A stretch of DNA of 26,374 bases, from assembly GCA_042408925.1 (NCBI GenBank), contig JBHOQO010000035.1:1-26374 (forward strand), in the 5' to 3' direction. Both the position numbers and the translations under genes were made by a program. Under the pieces are notes generated by a model. It was given only the letters and a program-made list of their open reading frames with translations. It searched no databases and was not told the origin of the DNA. This stretch comes from BPIH01 sp042408925. Lineage in GTDB: Bacteria; Chloroflexota; Limnocylindria; Limnocylindrales; CSP1-4. Positions 1 through 6,544 of this stretch are shown in pieces; within the stretch, counting starts at the first letter, position 1, and the number at the start of each line of letters is the position of its first letter.

Positions 1-377
1 TCACACCACCGCCCTCGAAAACGGAGTGAGCGGGGCCGGCGGCACCTCGCGGTCCTGGCGAGGCTCGCAGCCGGCGAGCGGGTCGAGGGAGAGGAGGCGA
101 GGGCGGCCCTGGCGGCGGTGCGGGCGAGGTGGCGGGCGTAGGGAGCCCCTCTTCGCAGCCCCTGGCGGACGAGGGTGGCGAGGGCGCGGAACTCCGAGCG
201 GCGCTCCCGATGCAAAACCTCCGCATGCGGACGTTTTTTGCCTCGTCCACGCTCGTCAGGTCCCGGCCCGAGTAGCTCCCCGATCCGGGCCTCCGTCCGG
301 CGGGCGATGCCCTGGACGACCTGCAACCGAGCAGCTAACAGTACGGCATACCGTGCCGGCGGCCACGCTGCCAGCAC
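1..377 (-). CDS. Uncharacterised protein, partial (runs off left edge)
   Basis: An open frame without stops runs from a GTG at 377 to the left edge, about 125 codons. It reads like a real protein in its first two thirds: it has a helical stretch containing ARIGELLG, a basic GRGKKRPH patch, then RRSEFRALATLVRQGL. This resembles, by memory only, small phage or plasmid accessory proteins with a GELL motif, but I cannot name a family. The last 40 residues are Arg/Ser-rich and less convincing, so a frameshift is possible. Codon use differs from neighbours (a TTA, consecutive AAA codons). The frame also stays open upstream through the tRNA fragment to a GTG at 464. The true start is unknown; 377 was chosen because it is the first start beyond the tRNA match. 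Confidence 0.35.
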   Translation of the reverse strand, partial: MLAAWPPARYAVLLAARLQVVQGIARRTEARIGELLGPGPDERGRGKKRPHAEVLHRERRSEFRALATLVRQGLRRGAPYARHLARTAARAALASSPSTRSPAASLARTARCRRPRSLRFRGRWC

Positions 378-396
378 GTCGCACCGGCCGGCGCAG

Positions 397-434
397 TTAG
401 AAGGCGGCTGCTCTGTCCTCTGAGCTACGGGGAC
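397..434 (-). pseudogene. 5' half of tRNA-Arg(TCT), broken after the anticodon loop
   Basis: Read on the minus strand from 434 this is a canonical tRNA 5' half: acceptor strand GTCCCCG, then TA at positions 8-9, a perfect D-stem GCTC/GAGC around AGAGGACA, A26, anticodon-stem strand GCCGC and loop CTTCTAA with T33, anticodon TCT and A37. The expected partner strand GCGGC is absent (CTGCG follows), and no T-arm or acceptor 3' strand follows. The match therefore ends exactly at tRNA position 38 (base 397). A -10-like TACACT sits just upstream, so it looks like a true tRNA locus rather than a random match. Integration, an intron or a misassembly could explain the break. Confidence 0.6.
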
Positions 435-446
435 GCCGACGGCCGA

Positions 447-452
447 AGTGTA
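447..452 (-). promoter_or_regulatory. -10 element of the tRNA-Arg locus
   Basis: TACACT on the minus strand lies 12 bases before the tRNA 5' end at 434, right for a -10 hexamer with a short 5' leader. No clear -35 is visible. A hairpin with 8-bp arms (459-466 and 481-488) lies upstream. Confidence 0.4.
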
Positions 453-568
453 CGGCGGGGGCACCGAAACGAGCAGCCGGCGGTGCCCGTCGGCCGGAGC
501 CCAATGTCCCGGCCAGGGGTTCTGTCCCTTCGGGCCGAGCGGCCCTTCGGTGCCGGAAGGGGAGCCGG

Positions 569-574
569 TACCCT
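569..574 (+). promoter_or_regulatory. -10 element, leaderless promoter of the phosphatase gene
   Basis: TACCCT ends 7 bases before the ATG at 582, putting the expected transcription start on or next to the start codon. No Shine-Dalgarno sequence separates them. The arrangement matches those before the genes at 2543, 4153, 11599 and 25730. Confidence 0.4.
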
Positions 575-581
575 CGGGGCC

Positions 582-1358
582 ATGAGCCTGACCAATTTTC
601 GCGACGTCGGCGGCCACCCGACGCGCTCCGGCGGCCGCGTCCGAAGCGGCCTCGTCTTCCGCTCGACCGAGCTCAGTCGGATCGACGAGACCGATCGGGC
701 ACACCTGGCCTCCCTCGGGATCCGGACCGTCGTCGATCTGCGAACCGACGCCGAGCGAACCCGCTGGCCTGAGGAGGCGAACCTCCCGGGTGGAGCCGCC
801 TACGTCGTCGCCGACGTCCTCGCCGACGCACCCGACGGGACACCGGCCCAGTTCATGCCGCTCATGAACGACCCGCAGGCCCTCCGCGAGCTCCTCGGCG
901 GCGGCAAGGGGGTCGCCCTCTTCGAGCGGCATTACCGCGACTTCGTCCGCCTCCCGAGCGCCCGGGCGGCGTACCGGCGGCTCTTCGAGACGCTCCTCGA
1001 CCCGGCCCGGCGCCCGCTCGTCTTCCACTGCACGACCGGCAAGGACCGCACCGGCTGGGCGGCGGCCGCCCTCCAGCTCCTCCTCGGCGTCCCGGAAGAG
1101 GCCGTCGTCGCCGACTACGTCCGGAGCAACGGCGAGCTCGGCCCGCTCATCGAGCCGCTCCTCGCCGAGTTTCGGGCCCGGGGCGGCGACCCGGAGCTCC
1201 TCGCTCCGATGGCCGGCGTCCGCGGCTCGTATCTCGAGGCCGCCCTCGACGAGGTGGCTCGCCGCTACGGCACGATCGAGGGCTACTTCCGGGCCGGCCT
1301 CGGCTTCGACGACGCCGCCCTCGAGGAGCTCGTCGATTCCCTCGTCGAGACCCCGTAG
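582..1358 (+). CDS. Tyrosine-protein phosphatase (Y_phosphatase3 family)
   Basis: This 258-residue protein is predicted to hydrolyse phosphotyrosine or related phosphoesters in the cytoplasm. The N-terminus carries the family opening NFRDVGG followed by VRSGLVFRSTEL, then IRTVVDLRTDAER, typical of the PF13350 group (IphP/PtpB-like). The catalytic P-loop is H149-C150-TTGKD-R156, a complete CX5R motif with Lys154 and Asp155 as in family members. Length is normal for the family, and there is no signal peptide or membrane segment. The ATG at 582 is chosen over an in-frame start at 483 because homology begins at NFRD and a -10 element sits directly before it. It appears to be a single-gene unit; its substrate cannot be inferred from neighbours. 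Confidence 0.88.
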   Translation: MSLTNFRDVGGHPTRSGGRVRSGLVFRSTELSRIDETDRAHLASLGIRTVVDLRTDAERTRWPEEANLPGGAAYVVADVLADAPDGTPAQFMPLMNDPQALRELLGGGKGVALFERHYRDFVRLPSARAAYRRLFETLLDPARRPLVFHCTTGKDRTGWAAAALQLLLGVPEEAVVADYVRSNGELGPLIEPLLAEFRARGGDPELLAPMAGVRGSYLEAALDEVARRYGTIEGYFRAGLGFDDAALEELVDSLVETP

Positions 1359-1529
1359 CCCTCCGCGTTCGACTCCCTTCGTCGAGGGCCCGAAGCCGAC
1401 CAAACGGTCGATCCCGTGCCGCCGGATCCCGGAGCGTCCCGGGAGCGTATCGGGCGCGCCACGCTAGCTGACACAGGCGACCGGCACGATCGCTCCGGCA
1501 ATCGCTCCAGGAACCACAACGGAGGAACC

Positions 1530-2147
1530 ATGAGGAACCGAACCACCCTGCTCGCTACCCTGTTCGTCGCGGCGGCGGTGGGAGCAGGTGCCTGCGCCGG
1601 AAGCGGGGTCCGACCCGGCGACACGCCCGGAAGCACGGCTGCGGCGACACCGACGGCAACCTCGACCGCCGATACGGACGTCACCCCGGAGCCGACACCG
1701 ACGCCGGAGCCGTCGCCGAGCGCCCCGCCCCTCTTCAAGCCCGGTCAGCCGGCCGTCGTCACCCAGGGCGGCGAGGACTACCTCGAAATCACCGTCTCGA
1801 AGGTCGCCGAGAAAAAGCGGTACGGGTCGGGCTACAGCGTCGACACGCCGGCCAAGGGCAACGTCTACATCGAGGCGTACGTCACCTATGTCGCCCTCGC
1901 CGACGGCGCCACCTACAACCCCTTCGACTGGCAGGTCTTCTGCAACGAGACCGCCGTGGACTCGTTCGCGTTCGTCCTCTCGGGCCCCGAGCCGGAGCTC
2001 GGCTCTGGCACGCTCCCCAAGGGCCGCAAGGCCGCCGGGTGGCTCGTCTATGAGGTTCCGGCGAAGGGTCGCTGCGTCCTCAGCTACGGGGCGAACCCCA
2101 TCCTCGGCGAGGGTGCCGTCTTCGAGGTGCTCCTGCGGGACTCCTGA
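1530..2147 (+). CDS. Secreted lipoprotein with DUF4352-like domain
   Basis: A 205-residue exported lipoprotein. Residues 1-21 form a signal peptide with a basic start and hydrophobic core, ending in AGA before lipobox Cys22. Residues 23-73 are a Thr/Pro/Ser/Glu-rich linker. The remainder looks like a beta-sandwich of the DUF4352 type: a strand pattern around YLEITVSKV, then NVYIEAYVTYVAL, a region with FDWQVFC and a closing KAAGWLVYEVP that resembles the 'converted to loss-of-structure' edge of such domains. Two cysteines (in VFCNE and GRCVL) could form a disulfide. The ATG has GGAGGA at 1521-1526 directly upstream, so this gene uses a Shine-Dalgarno leader, unlike several neighbours. The family assignment is by pattern only; function is unknown. 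Confidence 0.75.
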   Translation: MRNRTTLLATLFVAAAVGAGACAGSGVRPGDTPGSTAAATPTATSTADTDVTPEPTPTPEPSPSAPPLFKPGQPAVVTQGGEDYLEITVSKVAEKKRYGSGYSVDTPAKGNVYIEAYVTYVALADGATYNPFDWQVFCNETAVDSFAFVLSGPEPELGSGTLPKGRKAAGWLVYEVPAKGRCVLSYGANPILGEGAVFEVLLRDS

Positions 2148-2269
2148 GGCGCCCCGCCCGGGGACCGACCATTGCAGCCCCTCGGGCGCCGCGGTCTCCC
2201 GGTACTGACGGCCTGGAGCTGGCGGAGAGGGCGCCCGCATCCATCGGGTCCGAGCGGGCCTAACGTGCG

Positions 2270-2305
2270 GACCCGCCGCTGCAATCGCTCGCTGCGCGGC
2301 GGGTC
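2270..2305 (+). terminator. Hairpin in the 2148-2530 gap, possible terminator
   Basis: Arms GACCCGCCGC (2270-2279) and GCGGCGGGTC (2296-2305) pair perfectly over 10 bp around a 16-base loop. It lies downstream of the lipoprotein gene and lacks a T-tract. The rest of the 380-base gap 2148-2530 holds no convincing gene; frames crossing it look like GC-driven shadows. Confidence 0.35.
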
Positions 2306-2530
2306 GTCGCACGAGCCGCGGGAGCCTCTTCGCCGGAACGAGGCCGGACGGAGGGGACGGGCCCGCGGCGCCTCGGAGGACGCCGCCGGTTCCGCTCGCT
2401 ACCGCGGCTCCACGATGACGATACTCCGGTCTCGGTGCCGGGACCAGACCCAATCGGCCCGCTCGGTGGAGCGACCGCTCGTCCGCAGGCAGGGACCCGA
2501 TCGGCCCATGGCGCCGGCCGGTGGCGCTGC

Positions 2531-2536
2531 TAGACT
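2531..2536 (+). promoter_or_regulatory. -10 element, leaderless promoter of the methyltransferase gene
   Basis: TAGACT followed by exactly six bases and then TTG at 2543. The same TAGNNT-N6-start layout is found at 4141 and, on the minus strand, at 11606-11611. It supports the TTG as a genuine start. Confidence 0.5.
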
Positions 2537-2542
2537 GCCCGG

Positions 2543-4087
2543 TTGGGCGCCGGCTCGGGAGGCCGGGCCCGACGGAGGGAGGCCAACGTCCCCGGGATGT
2601 CGCGCGCCACGTCGACTGCCGCTCCATCTGCCGCCGCCGCGTCCATCGCGACCCGTCGCCCCCGGCCGCCGATCCGCGAGGACCGGCGACGCCCGGACGC
2701 GAGCGGGGGCGGCGCCCTCGGACGCCAACTCGAGCTGGGGCTCCCGCTGGGACTCCCGACGCTCCCGATCGAGCCCGATTGGCAGGCCCAGCCGCGCCTC
2801 TGGGGCCACAGCTTCCACCCGATGGCGAGCTACCTCGCCAGCTTCCCGGCCGCTCTCGCCCACGCCTTCGTCGCCCGCTACAGCCGGCGGGGCGACGTCA
2901 TCCTCGATCCCTTCAGCGGGCGGGGCACCGTGCCGCTGGAAGCCTGCGTCGAGGGCCGGGTCGGCGTCGGCAACGATCTCAATCCCCTCGCCCATCTCTT
3001 GACGGCGGCGAAGGTGGAGCCGGCCACCCCGGCCGAAGCGACGACACGGCTCCTCGCCCTCCGAGTCGCCTGGTCGACCCGAGGCGAGCCGTTCCTGCGG
3101 ATCGCTGCCGAGGCGGCCGCCAGGCCCGGCGACCCGACGGTCCGGGTCCCGGCCGCCGGATCCCTCGTCGACCCCGCCCGGTCCGGCGCCGACGAGCCGC
3201 TCCCCGAAGAGGTCGTTCTCGCCTTTCACCCGCGGACCCTCGGCCAGCTCCTCTTCGTTCGCGCCGCGCTCGCTCCAACCGAGCGGGTCGATCGCTTCCT
3301 CCTTGCCGCCCTCACCGGGATCCTCCACGGCAAGCGCCGGAGCTACCTCTCCGAGGTCATGCCGAACACCTTCAGCATGGCTCGCCGCTACGTCCGGACG
3401 TACGTCCGGGCGACCGGCCACCGGCCGCCCGAGCGCGACGTCTTCGAGCTCCTCGAGGCGAAACTCGGGCGCCTCTATCGGGACCCCCTCCCGACGACCC
3501 GCGGGATCGCCCTCCTCGGCGACGCCCGGGATGTCGGCCGGCGCCTCTCGGCCGAGCTGCGCCGTCGGGCGCTCCCCGACCGCGTCCGGCTCGTCGTCGG
3601 CTCGCCGCCGTACCTGCGGGTCGTGAAGTACGGCTACTACAACTGGCTCCGGGCCTGGTTGCTGGGGCTCGAGGCGGCGGCCATCGACGCCGTCCTCGAC
3701 GACGCCCACCGGCGGGGGCCGTACCTCGCCTTCCTCCGCGACGTCCTCGCCGACCTGCAGCCGATCCTCACCGACGACGCCGTCGTCGTCCTCGTCGTTG
3801 GCGACGTCGAGCGCGATCGAGGACGGCCCCACCCCGACGGCCACGCCCTCGCCGAGCAGGTCTGGCACGAGGCCGCCGCGCCCCTCGGCTATGAGCTGGC
3901 CGGCGTCGTCGTCGACCGGATCGTCGCCGGCCGGAAGATGACGAAGGTTTGGGGGGCCGAGGCCGGACGAGCCACGAAGGTCGACCGGATCCTCGTCCTC
4001 GGCGCAACCCGGCGCGGGTCTCGCCGGGCCCTCGACGCGGCGACGATCCCGGTCGACTGGCGACGGGAGCGGCTCCGCGTCGTCTGA
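2543..4087 (+). CDS. SPPY-type site-specific DNA methyltransferase, orphan
   Basis: A 514-residue SAM-dependent amino-methyltransferase predicted to make N4-methylcytosine or N6-methyladenine. The first 75 residues are low complexity. Then comes HSFHPMASYLASFP, the lead-in seen in this family, the SAM-binding motif I DPFSGRGT with GVGNDLNP after it, a long middle region, and catalytic motif IV SPPY followed by LRVVKYGYYNWLRAWLLG. The order motif I before SPPY, with an SPPYLxxxxY...LRxWLLG tail, is typical of stand-alone methylases often annotated simply as DNA methyltransferase. No restriction endonuclease or specificity gene is adjacent, so it looks like an orphan. The TTG start is supported by the -10 element 6 bases upstream; an in-frame ATG at 2597 is the alternative. 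An RNA substrate cannot be excluded. Confidence 0.8.
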   Translation: MGAGSGGRARRREANVPGMSRATSTAAPSAAAASIATRRPRPPIREDRRRPDASGGGALGRQLELGLPLGLPTLPIEPDWQAQPRLWGHSFHPMASYLASFPAALAHAFVARYSRRGDVILDPFSGRGTVPLEACVEGRVGVGNDLNPLAHLLTAAKVEPATPAEATTRLLALRVAWSTRGEPFLRIAAEAAARPGDPTVRVPAAGSLVDPARSGADEPLPEEVVLAFHPRTLGQLLFVRAALAPTERVDRFLLAALTGILHGKRRSYLSEVMPNTFSMARRYVRTYVRATGHRPPERDVFELLEAKLGRLYRDPLPTTRGIALLGDARDVGRRLSAELRRRALPDRVRLVVGSPPYLRVVKYGYYNWLRAWLLGLEAAAIDAVLDDAHRRGPYLAFLRDVLADLQPILTDDAVVVLVVGDVERDRGRPHPDGHALAEQVWHEAAAPLGYELAGVVVDRIVAGRKMTKVWGAEAGRATKVDRILVLGATRRGSRRALDAATIPVDWRRERLRVV

Positions 4088-4140
4088 ACGGGCGGACACC
4101 GTGGGACCGCGCCCCGCGGCCGGGCCGACGGCCGGGGCCG

Positions 4141-4146
4141 TAGAAT
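4141..4146 (+). promoter_or_regulatory. -10 element, leaderless promoter of the 75-residue gene
   Basis: TAGAAT, close to the ideal -10 hexamer, followed by GGCGCC and then the ATG at 4153. The short spacing leaves no room for a ribosome-binding site, so the mRNA probably begins at the ATG. Confidence 0.6.
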
Positions 4147-4152
4147 GGCGCC

Positions 4153-4380
4153 ATGCAGCAGATGTACGACCCGGCGGATCTCGCGGCGATGGATCCCCTC
4201 GTCCTCATGAAGAACCTCGATCACGTTCGGATGACGAGCCGCCGGCTCAGCTACATCCTCCAGCAGCAGGTCCATCTCTACACCCCCGAGGCGAACGCGC
4301 TCCGCGAGCAGATCGACCGCTACGTCGAGGCGGAGCGCCAGATCGAAGCGGAGATGGCACGCCGCAAGATCCGGGCCTAA
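4153..4380 (+). CDS. Small helical protein, function unknown
   Basis: A 75-residue acidic and basic helical protein with no cysteines or membrane segment. It opens MQQMYDPADLAAMDP and continues into an almost uninterrupted helix with heptad-like spacing (LSYILQQQVHLY, then ALREQIDRYVEAERQIEAEM), which suggests a short coiled coil and a dimer. The A/T-poor region directly before it contains a strong -10 element ending 6 bases before the ATG, so translation is likely leaderless. The next gene starts 80 bases downstream in the same direction. I do not recognise a family. The strong promoter and good coding pattern argue that it is a real gene despite its size. Confidence 0.7.
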   Translation: MQQMYDPADLAAMDPLVLMKNLDHVRMTSRRLSYILQQQVHLYTPEANALREQIDRYVEAERQIEAEMARRKIRA

Positions 4381-4460
4381 AGCACCCGGATCGGACGGTC
4401 GCCGCTCGACGACCGCCGGTCGAACGGGGTGCAGATGCGGAGGTCGGCGGGAGACCACCG

Positions 4461-5027
4461 ATGGACGTCGGATACCAGCCAGACGACCGGGACCCCGCCC
4501 AGCTCGTCGCCGAGCCGGTCGTCCTCGCCCTCCACCGGATCGTTGTGCAGGCGCTGCTCGGCCTGCTCATCGTCGCCGCGGCGGCGCTCCTGCCGCTCGG
4601 CCTCCGAGCCGAACCGGCCGTCCATGAGACGCTCCACTTCCTGATCCCGGCTGGCTGGGTCGGCTACGCGGCGCTGGCCGGCCTCCGCCTGGCACTCCGT
4701 CGGCCGCCCGACGGGACGGACGTTTGGGAACGCGCGGCGCGGATCGACCCGGGCCTCTGGCGCCTCGCCAGGCTCGCCTCGAACCTCATGCTCGCCGGTT
4801 GGCTTGGGGTCATGGCGACGGTTCTCGTCCACCACCACCTGAGCTCACCGCGCGACGTCGTCGTCGGGGTCGGAATCATCACTCCACTCACGCTCGCGGC
4901 CTGGATCCTCGCCGCCGTCGCCTGGAGCGCCTCGTGTCGTGCGGACCTGGCCCGAGCGGAGCAGGATGCGGCCCTGCGCCTCCGCCGGTACTGGCACGGG
5001 GTGAGCTCGAGCGCCCGGCACCCCTGA
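4461..5027 (+). CDS. Four-helix integral membrane protein, function unknown
   Basis: A 188-residue inner-membrane protein. Predicted transmembrane segments lie near residues 30-50 (ALLGLLIVAAAALLPLGL), 58-78 (FLIPAGWVGYAALAGLRLAL), 108-128 (LMLAGWLGVMATVLV) and 138-158 (VVVGVGIITPLTLAAWILAA), with an Arg-rich cytoplasmic tail. A three-His patch (VHHHL) follows the third helix and could be membrane-proximal. The ATG is preceded by GGGAG at suitable spacing. It may be co-transcribed with the small gene 80 bases upstream. The unit ends at the perfect hairpin at 5061-5090. No known family was recognised. Confidence 0.72.
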   Translation: MDVGYQPDDRDPAQLVAEPVVLALHRIVVQALLGLLIVAAAALLPLGLRAEPAVHETLHFLIPAGWVGYAALAGLRLALRRPPDGTDVWERAARIDPGLWRLARLASNLMLAGWLGVMATVLVHHHLSSPRDVVVGVGIITPLTLAAWILAAVAWSASCRADLARAEQDAALRLRRYWHGVSSSARHP

Positions 5028-5060
5028 ACGCCCGAGGCGCAGCGGCCCGAGGAACGCTAG

Positions 5061-5090
5061 GGCGGCCCGGCTCCGACGAGCCGGGCCGCC
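5061..5090. terminator. Bidirectional terminator hairpin between convergent genes
   Basis: Arms GGCGGCCCGGCT (5061-5072) and AGCCGGGCCGCC (5079-5090) pair perfectly over 12 bp around CCGACG. It sits between the plus gene ending at 5027 and the minus gene ending at 5107, so it can serve both. TTCAACCTT follows on the plus strand as a weak T-rich tail. Confidence 0.75.
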
Positions 5091-5106
5091 TTCAACCTTG
5101 GTCGGG

Positions 5107-5802
5107 TCAGGCGCCGACCTTCACCTCGACGGGGCGCGTTTCCGCGGCCGGAACCTCGCGCGCGCGGGCTGCCCAGACGAGGCCGGCCCCCGCGAGGACG
5201 AAGGCGAGGCCGACGCCCGCGAAGAGGGCAGCCAGGGCGAGCCCGAGCTGGAGCGCCGTCGCCGTCACCGTGCCGACGCCGAGCTCGGCGATGAGGGCGT
5301 GGGCGGTCGGGGTCCAGATCTGGGCTCGAGCCGGGCCTTCGATGGGGTGTTGGCGATCGAAGCCGGTCCAGTACCGCCCGTCGTTCTGGAATTCATACGT
5401 CCCGGCGGCGAAGGTCTGGCCGTTGTACTCGACCGGCTTGTCGAGGACGACGGTCGTCGACGCGTTGAGCGTGTGGTACGTGATCGTCGCCATCTGGAAC
5501 ATGTACTCGGTCGGCGTGTTCACGACCGGGTCGTTCGGATCAAGCTCGCTGTCGACGACTGGGTAGCCCCAATCGTCCTTGAGCAAGGTCATGATCTTTT
5601 GGGCGTTCTCGACCGACCCGCGATCGACGAGCTGGCCCTGGTCGTTGTACGTCAGCTGGACGTTCTGGGCGGCACTGAAGGCCTGGAGGGACCGCTGGCC
5701 GTCCTGGACCTTCAGGTACCCGAAGGCGCCGCCGGCGATGAAGACGAGGCCGATGACGACGAGCACGATGCCGATGGCCTTGAGGCGAGCGCTCACTGGC
5801 AC
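5107..5802 (-). CDS. Two-helix membrane protein with extracytoplasmic domain
   Basis: A 231-residue protein with an N-terminal membrane helix (residues 8-29, AIGIVLVVIGLVFIAGGAFGYL), an extracytoplasmic domain of about 145 residues, and a second helix near 188-210, followed by a short charged tail. The domain contains repeated NDQGQ, DPNDPVVNTP and the segment TYHTLNAS; this resembles actinobacterial and Chloroflexota membrane proteins often misnamed 'aromatic ring-opening dioxygenase LigA', with no sign of an enzyme active site. Start: GTG at 5802 or, better spaced from the AAGGAAGG ribosome site, GTG at 5796. Transcribed alone, converging on the hairpin at 5061-5090. Function is unknown; a role in envelope maintenance is a guess. 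Confidence 0.75.
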   Translation of the reverse strand: MPVSARLKAIGIVLVVIGLVFIAGGAFGYLKVQDGQRSLQAFSAAQNVQLTYNDQGQLVDRGSVENAQKIMTLLKDDWGYPVVDSELDPNDPVVNTPTEYMFQMATITYHTLNASTTVVLDKPVEYNGQTFAAGTYEFQNDGRYWTGFDRQHPIEGPARAQIWTPTAHALIAELGVGTVTATALQLGLALAALFAGVGLAFVLAGAGLVWAARAREVPAAETRPVEVKVGA

Positions 5803-5838
5803 ACCTTCCTTTCCGAGATGCCTACCGGGACTGGGGGT

Positions 5839-5877
5839 GCGGGGCGGTACCCCGCGCCTCGGGTATTTACATCGAGG
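5839..5877 (-). promoter_or_regulatory. Hairpin and AT-rich island upstream of the membrane protein gene
   Basis: A 6-bp hairpin (GCGGGG 5839-5844 with CCCCGC 5850-5855) lies beside an inverted repeat CCTCG/CGAGG (5857-5861 and 5873-5877) whose centre holds TAAATA on the minus strand. This is one of the few AT-rich spots in the window and lies 40-80 bases upstream of the gene starting at 5802, so it is the likeliest promoter or operator. No clear -35 is seen. The rest of 5803-6172 contains only the terminator at 6027-6056. Confidence 0.35.
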
Positions 5878-6026
5878 TATGCCGAGATCTGCATGTTCTC
5901 TTTGGCAGCCTTCGAGTCACTGACCCGCCCGCCCGATCGCGATCGACGGCCCCTCCCCAACAGGCCGTTCGACCCTGTCCCGCCACGAGGATCGGCTCGG
6001 AACGGCCCGATCGCCCGAACACGGAC

Positions 6027-6056
6027 GAGGCCCCCGTCGGTGCCGACGGGGGCCTC
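6027..6056 (-). terminator. Strong GC hairpin, terminator of the 6173-6544 gene
   Basis: GAGGCCCCCGTCGG (6027-6040) and CCGACGGGGGCCTC (6043-6056) are perfect complements over 14 bases, in practice 13 bp with a 4-base loop. It lies 117 bases downstream of the minus-strand stop at 6173. It has no long U-tract, as is common for terminators in GC-rich genomes. Confidence 0.7.
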
Positions 6057-6172
6057 GCTCCCCGCTCTCGACGAGAGCGGCGATGATTCCCTCTTCGGGC
6101 GACGGTCCCGTCCTCCAGTCCGGCCGTCGCTCCCTCCCGGCCCGGCGCCCCTCGGCGCCCCGGGCCTCCCGA

Positions 6173-6544
6173 TCAGCTCGCTGCGGCGCCCGCCACGCCG
6201 GCCCTGACCTCGGTCCGGGCGTCCGCAGCACCGGCCCGCGCCTGATCCGGGGCGCGGATCGGACCGATGGGTCGGGCTGCCCGTGCCGCTCGCCTCGCCG
6301 CCTGCTCCTCGGCGACGACCCGTTCAACGAGCTCGGCGAGGGCCGGCGTCTCCTCGAGACTGAAGCCGATCCCGTGTCGCGCGAGCTCGGTCGTGTCCCA
6401 GCCCCGAAAGAGGCGCCGCATCGCGACGGCGCACATCTCGTCGTAGAGCTCGGGCCAGCCGACGGGCCGGCGGCGGTAGCAGAACCGGACGAACTCGGCG
6501 GCTTCGGCGGTGGGCCGGTTCTCAGCGGTCCTGCGAACGACCAT
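6173..6544 (-). CDS. Small unknown protein with Arg/Ala-rich tail
   Basis: A 123-residue cytoplasmic protein that I do not recognise. Residues 1-80 look folded, with aromatic-rich motifs EFVRFCYRRRPVGWPELYDE and MRRLFRGWDTTELARHGIGF, followed by a helix (PALAELVERVVAEEQAA). The last 40 residues are Ala/Arg-rich and probably disordered. The ATG has AAAGGAGG about 10 bases upstream, the strongest Shine-Dalgarno in the window, and a TACGAT -10-like hexamer lies at 6683-6688 on the minus strand. The DnaA-box-like triplet (6719-6751) lies 175-207 bases upstream. The strong hairpin at 6027-6056 closes the unit. The good ribosome site and promoter support a real, single-gene transcript. Confidence 0.68.
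   Translation of the reverse strand: MVVRRTAENRPTAEAAEFVRFCYRRRPVGWPELYDEMCAVAMRRLFRGWDTTELARHGIGFSLEETPALAELVERVVAEEQAARRAARAARPIGPIRAPDQARAGAADARTEVRAGVAGAAAS

Noticed and set aside
26..423. Plus-strand open frames at the left edge (124 and 82 codons)
   Set aside because: Arg/Gly/Pro/Ser-rich low-complexity translations opposite a better minus-strand frame and the tRNA fragment; GC-driven shadows.
300..434. Group I intron in the tRNA-Arg anticodon loop
   Set aside because: No internal guide pairing to the 5' exon and no recognisable P7/R-S core was seen, and the sequence has an open reading frame; not excluded without a covariance-model search.
2148..2530. A gene in the gap before the methyltransferase
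   Set aside because: Frames across it are Arg/Pro-rich, overlap in all phases and lack start signals; only a hairpin and a -10 element are supportable.
2543..4087. Complete restriction-modification system
   Set aside because: No nuclease or specificity subunit is adjacent on either side.
5107..5802. Ring-opening dioxygenase LigA
   Set aside because: The name attaches to similar two-helix membrane proteins by error; there is no dioxygenase active site.
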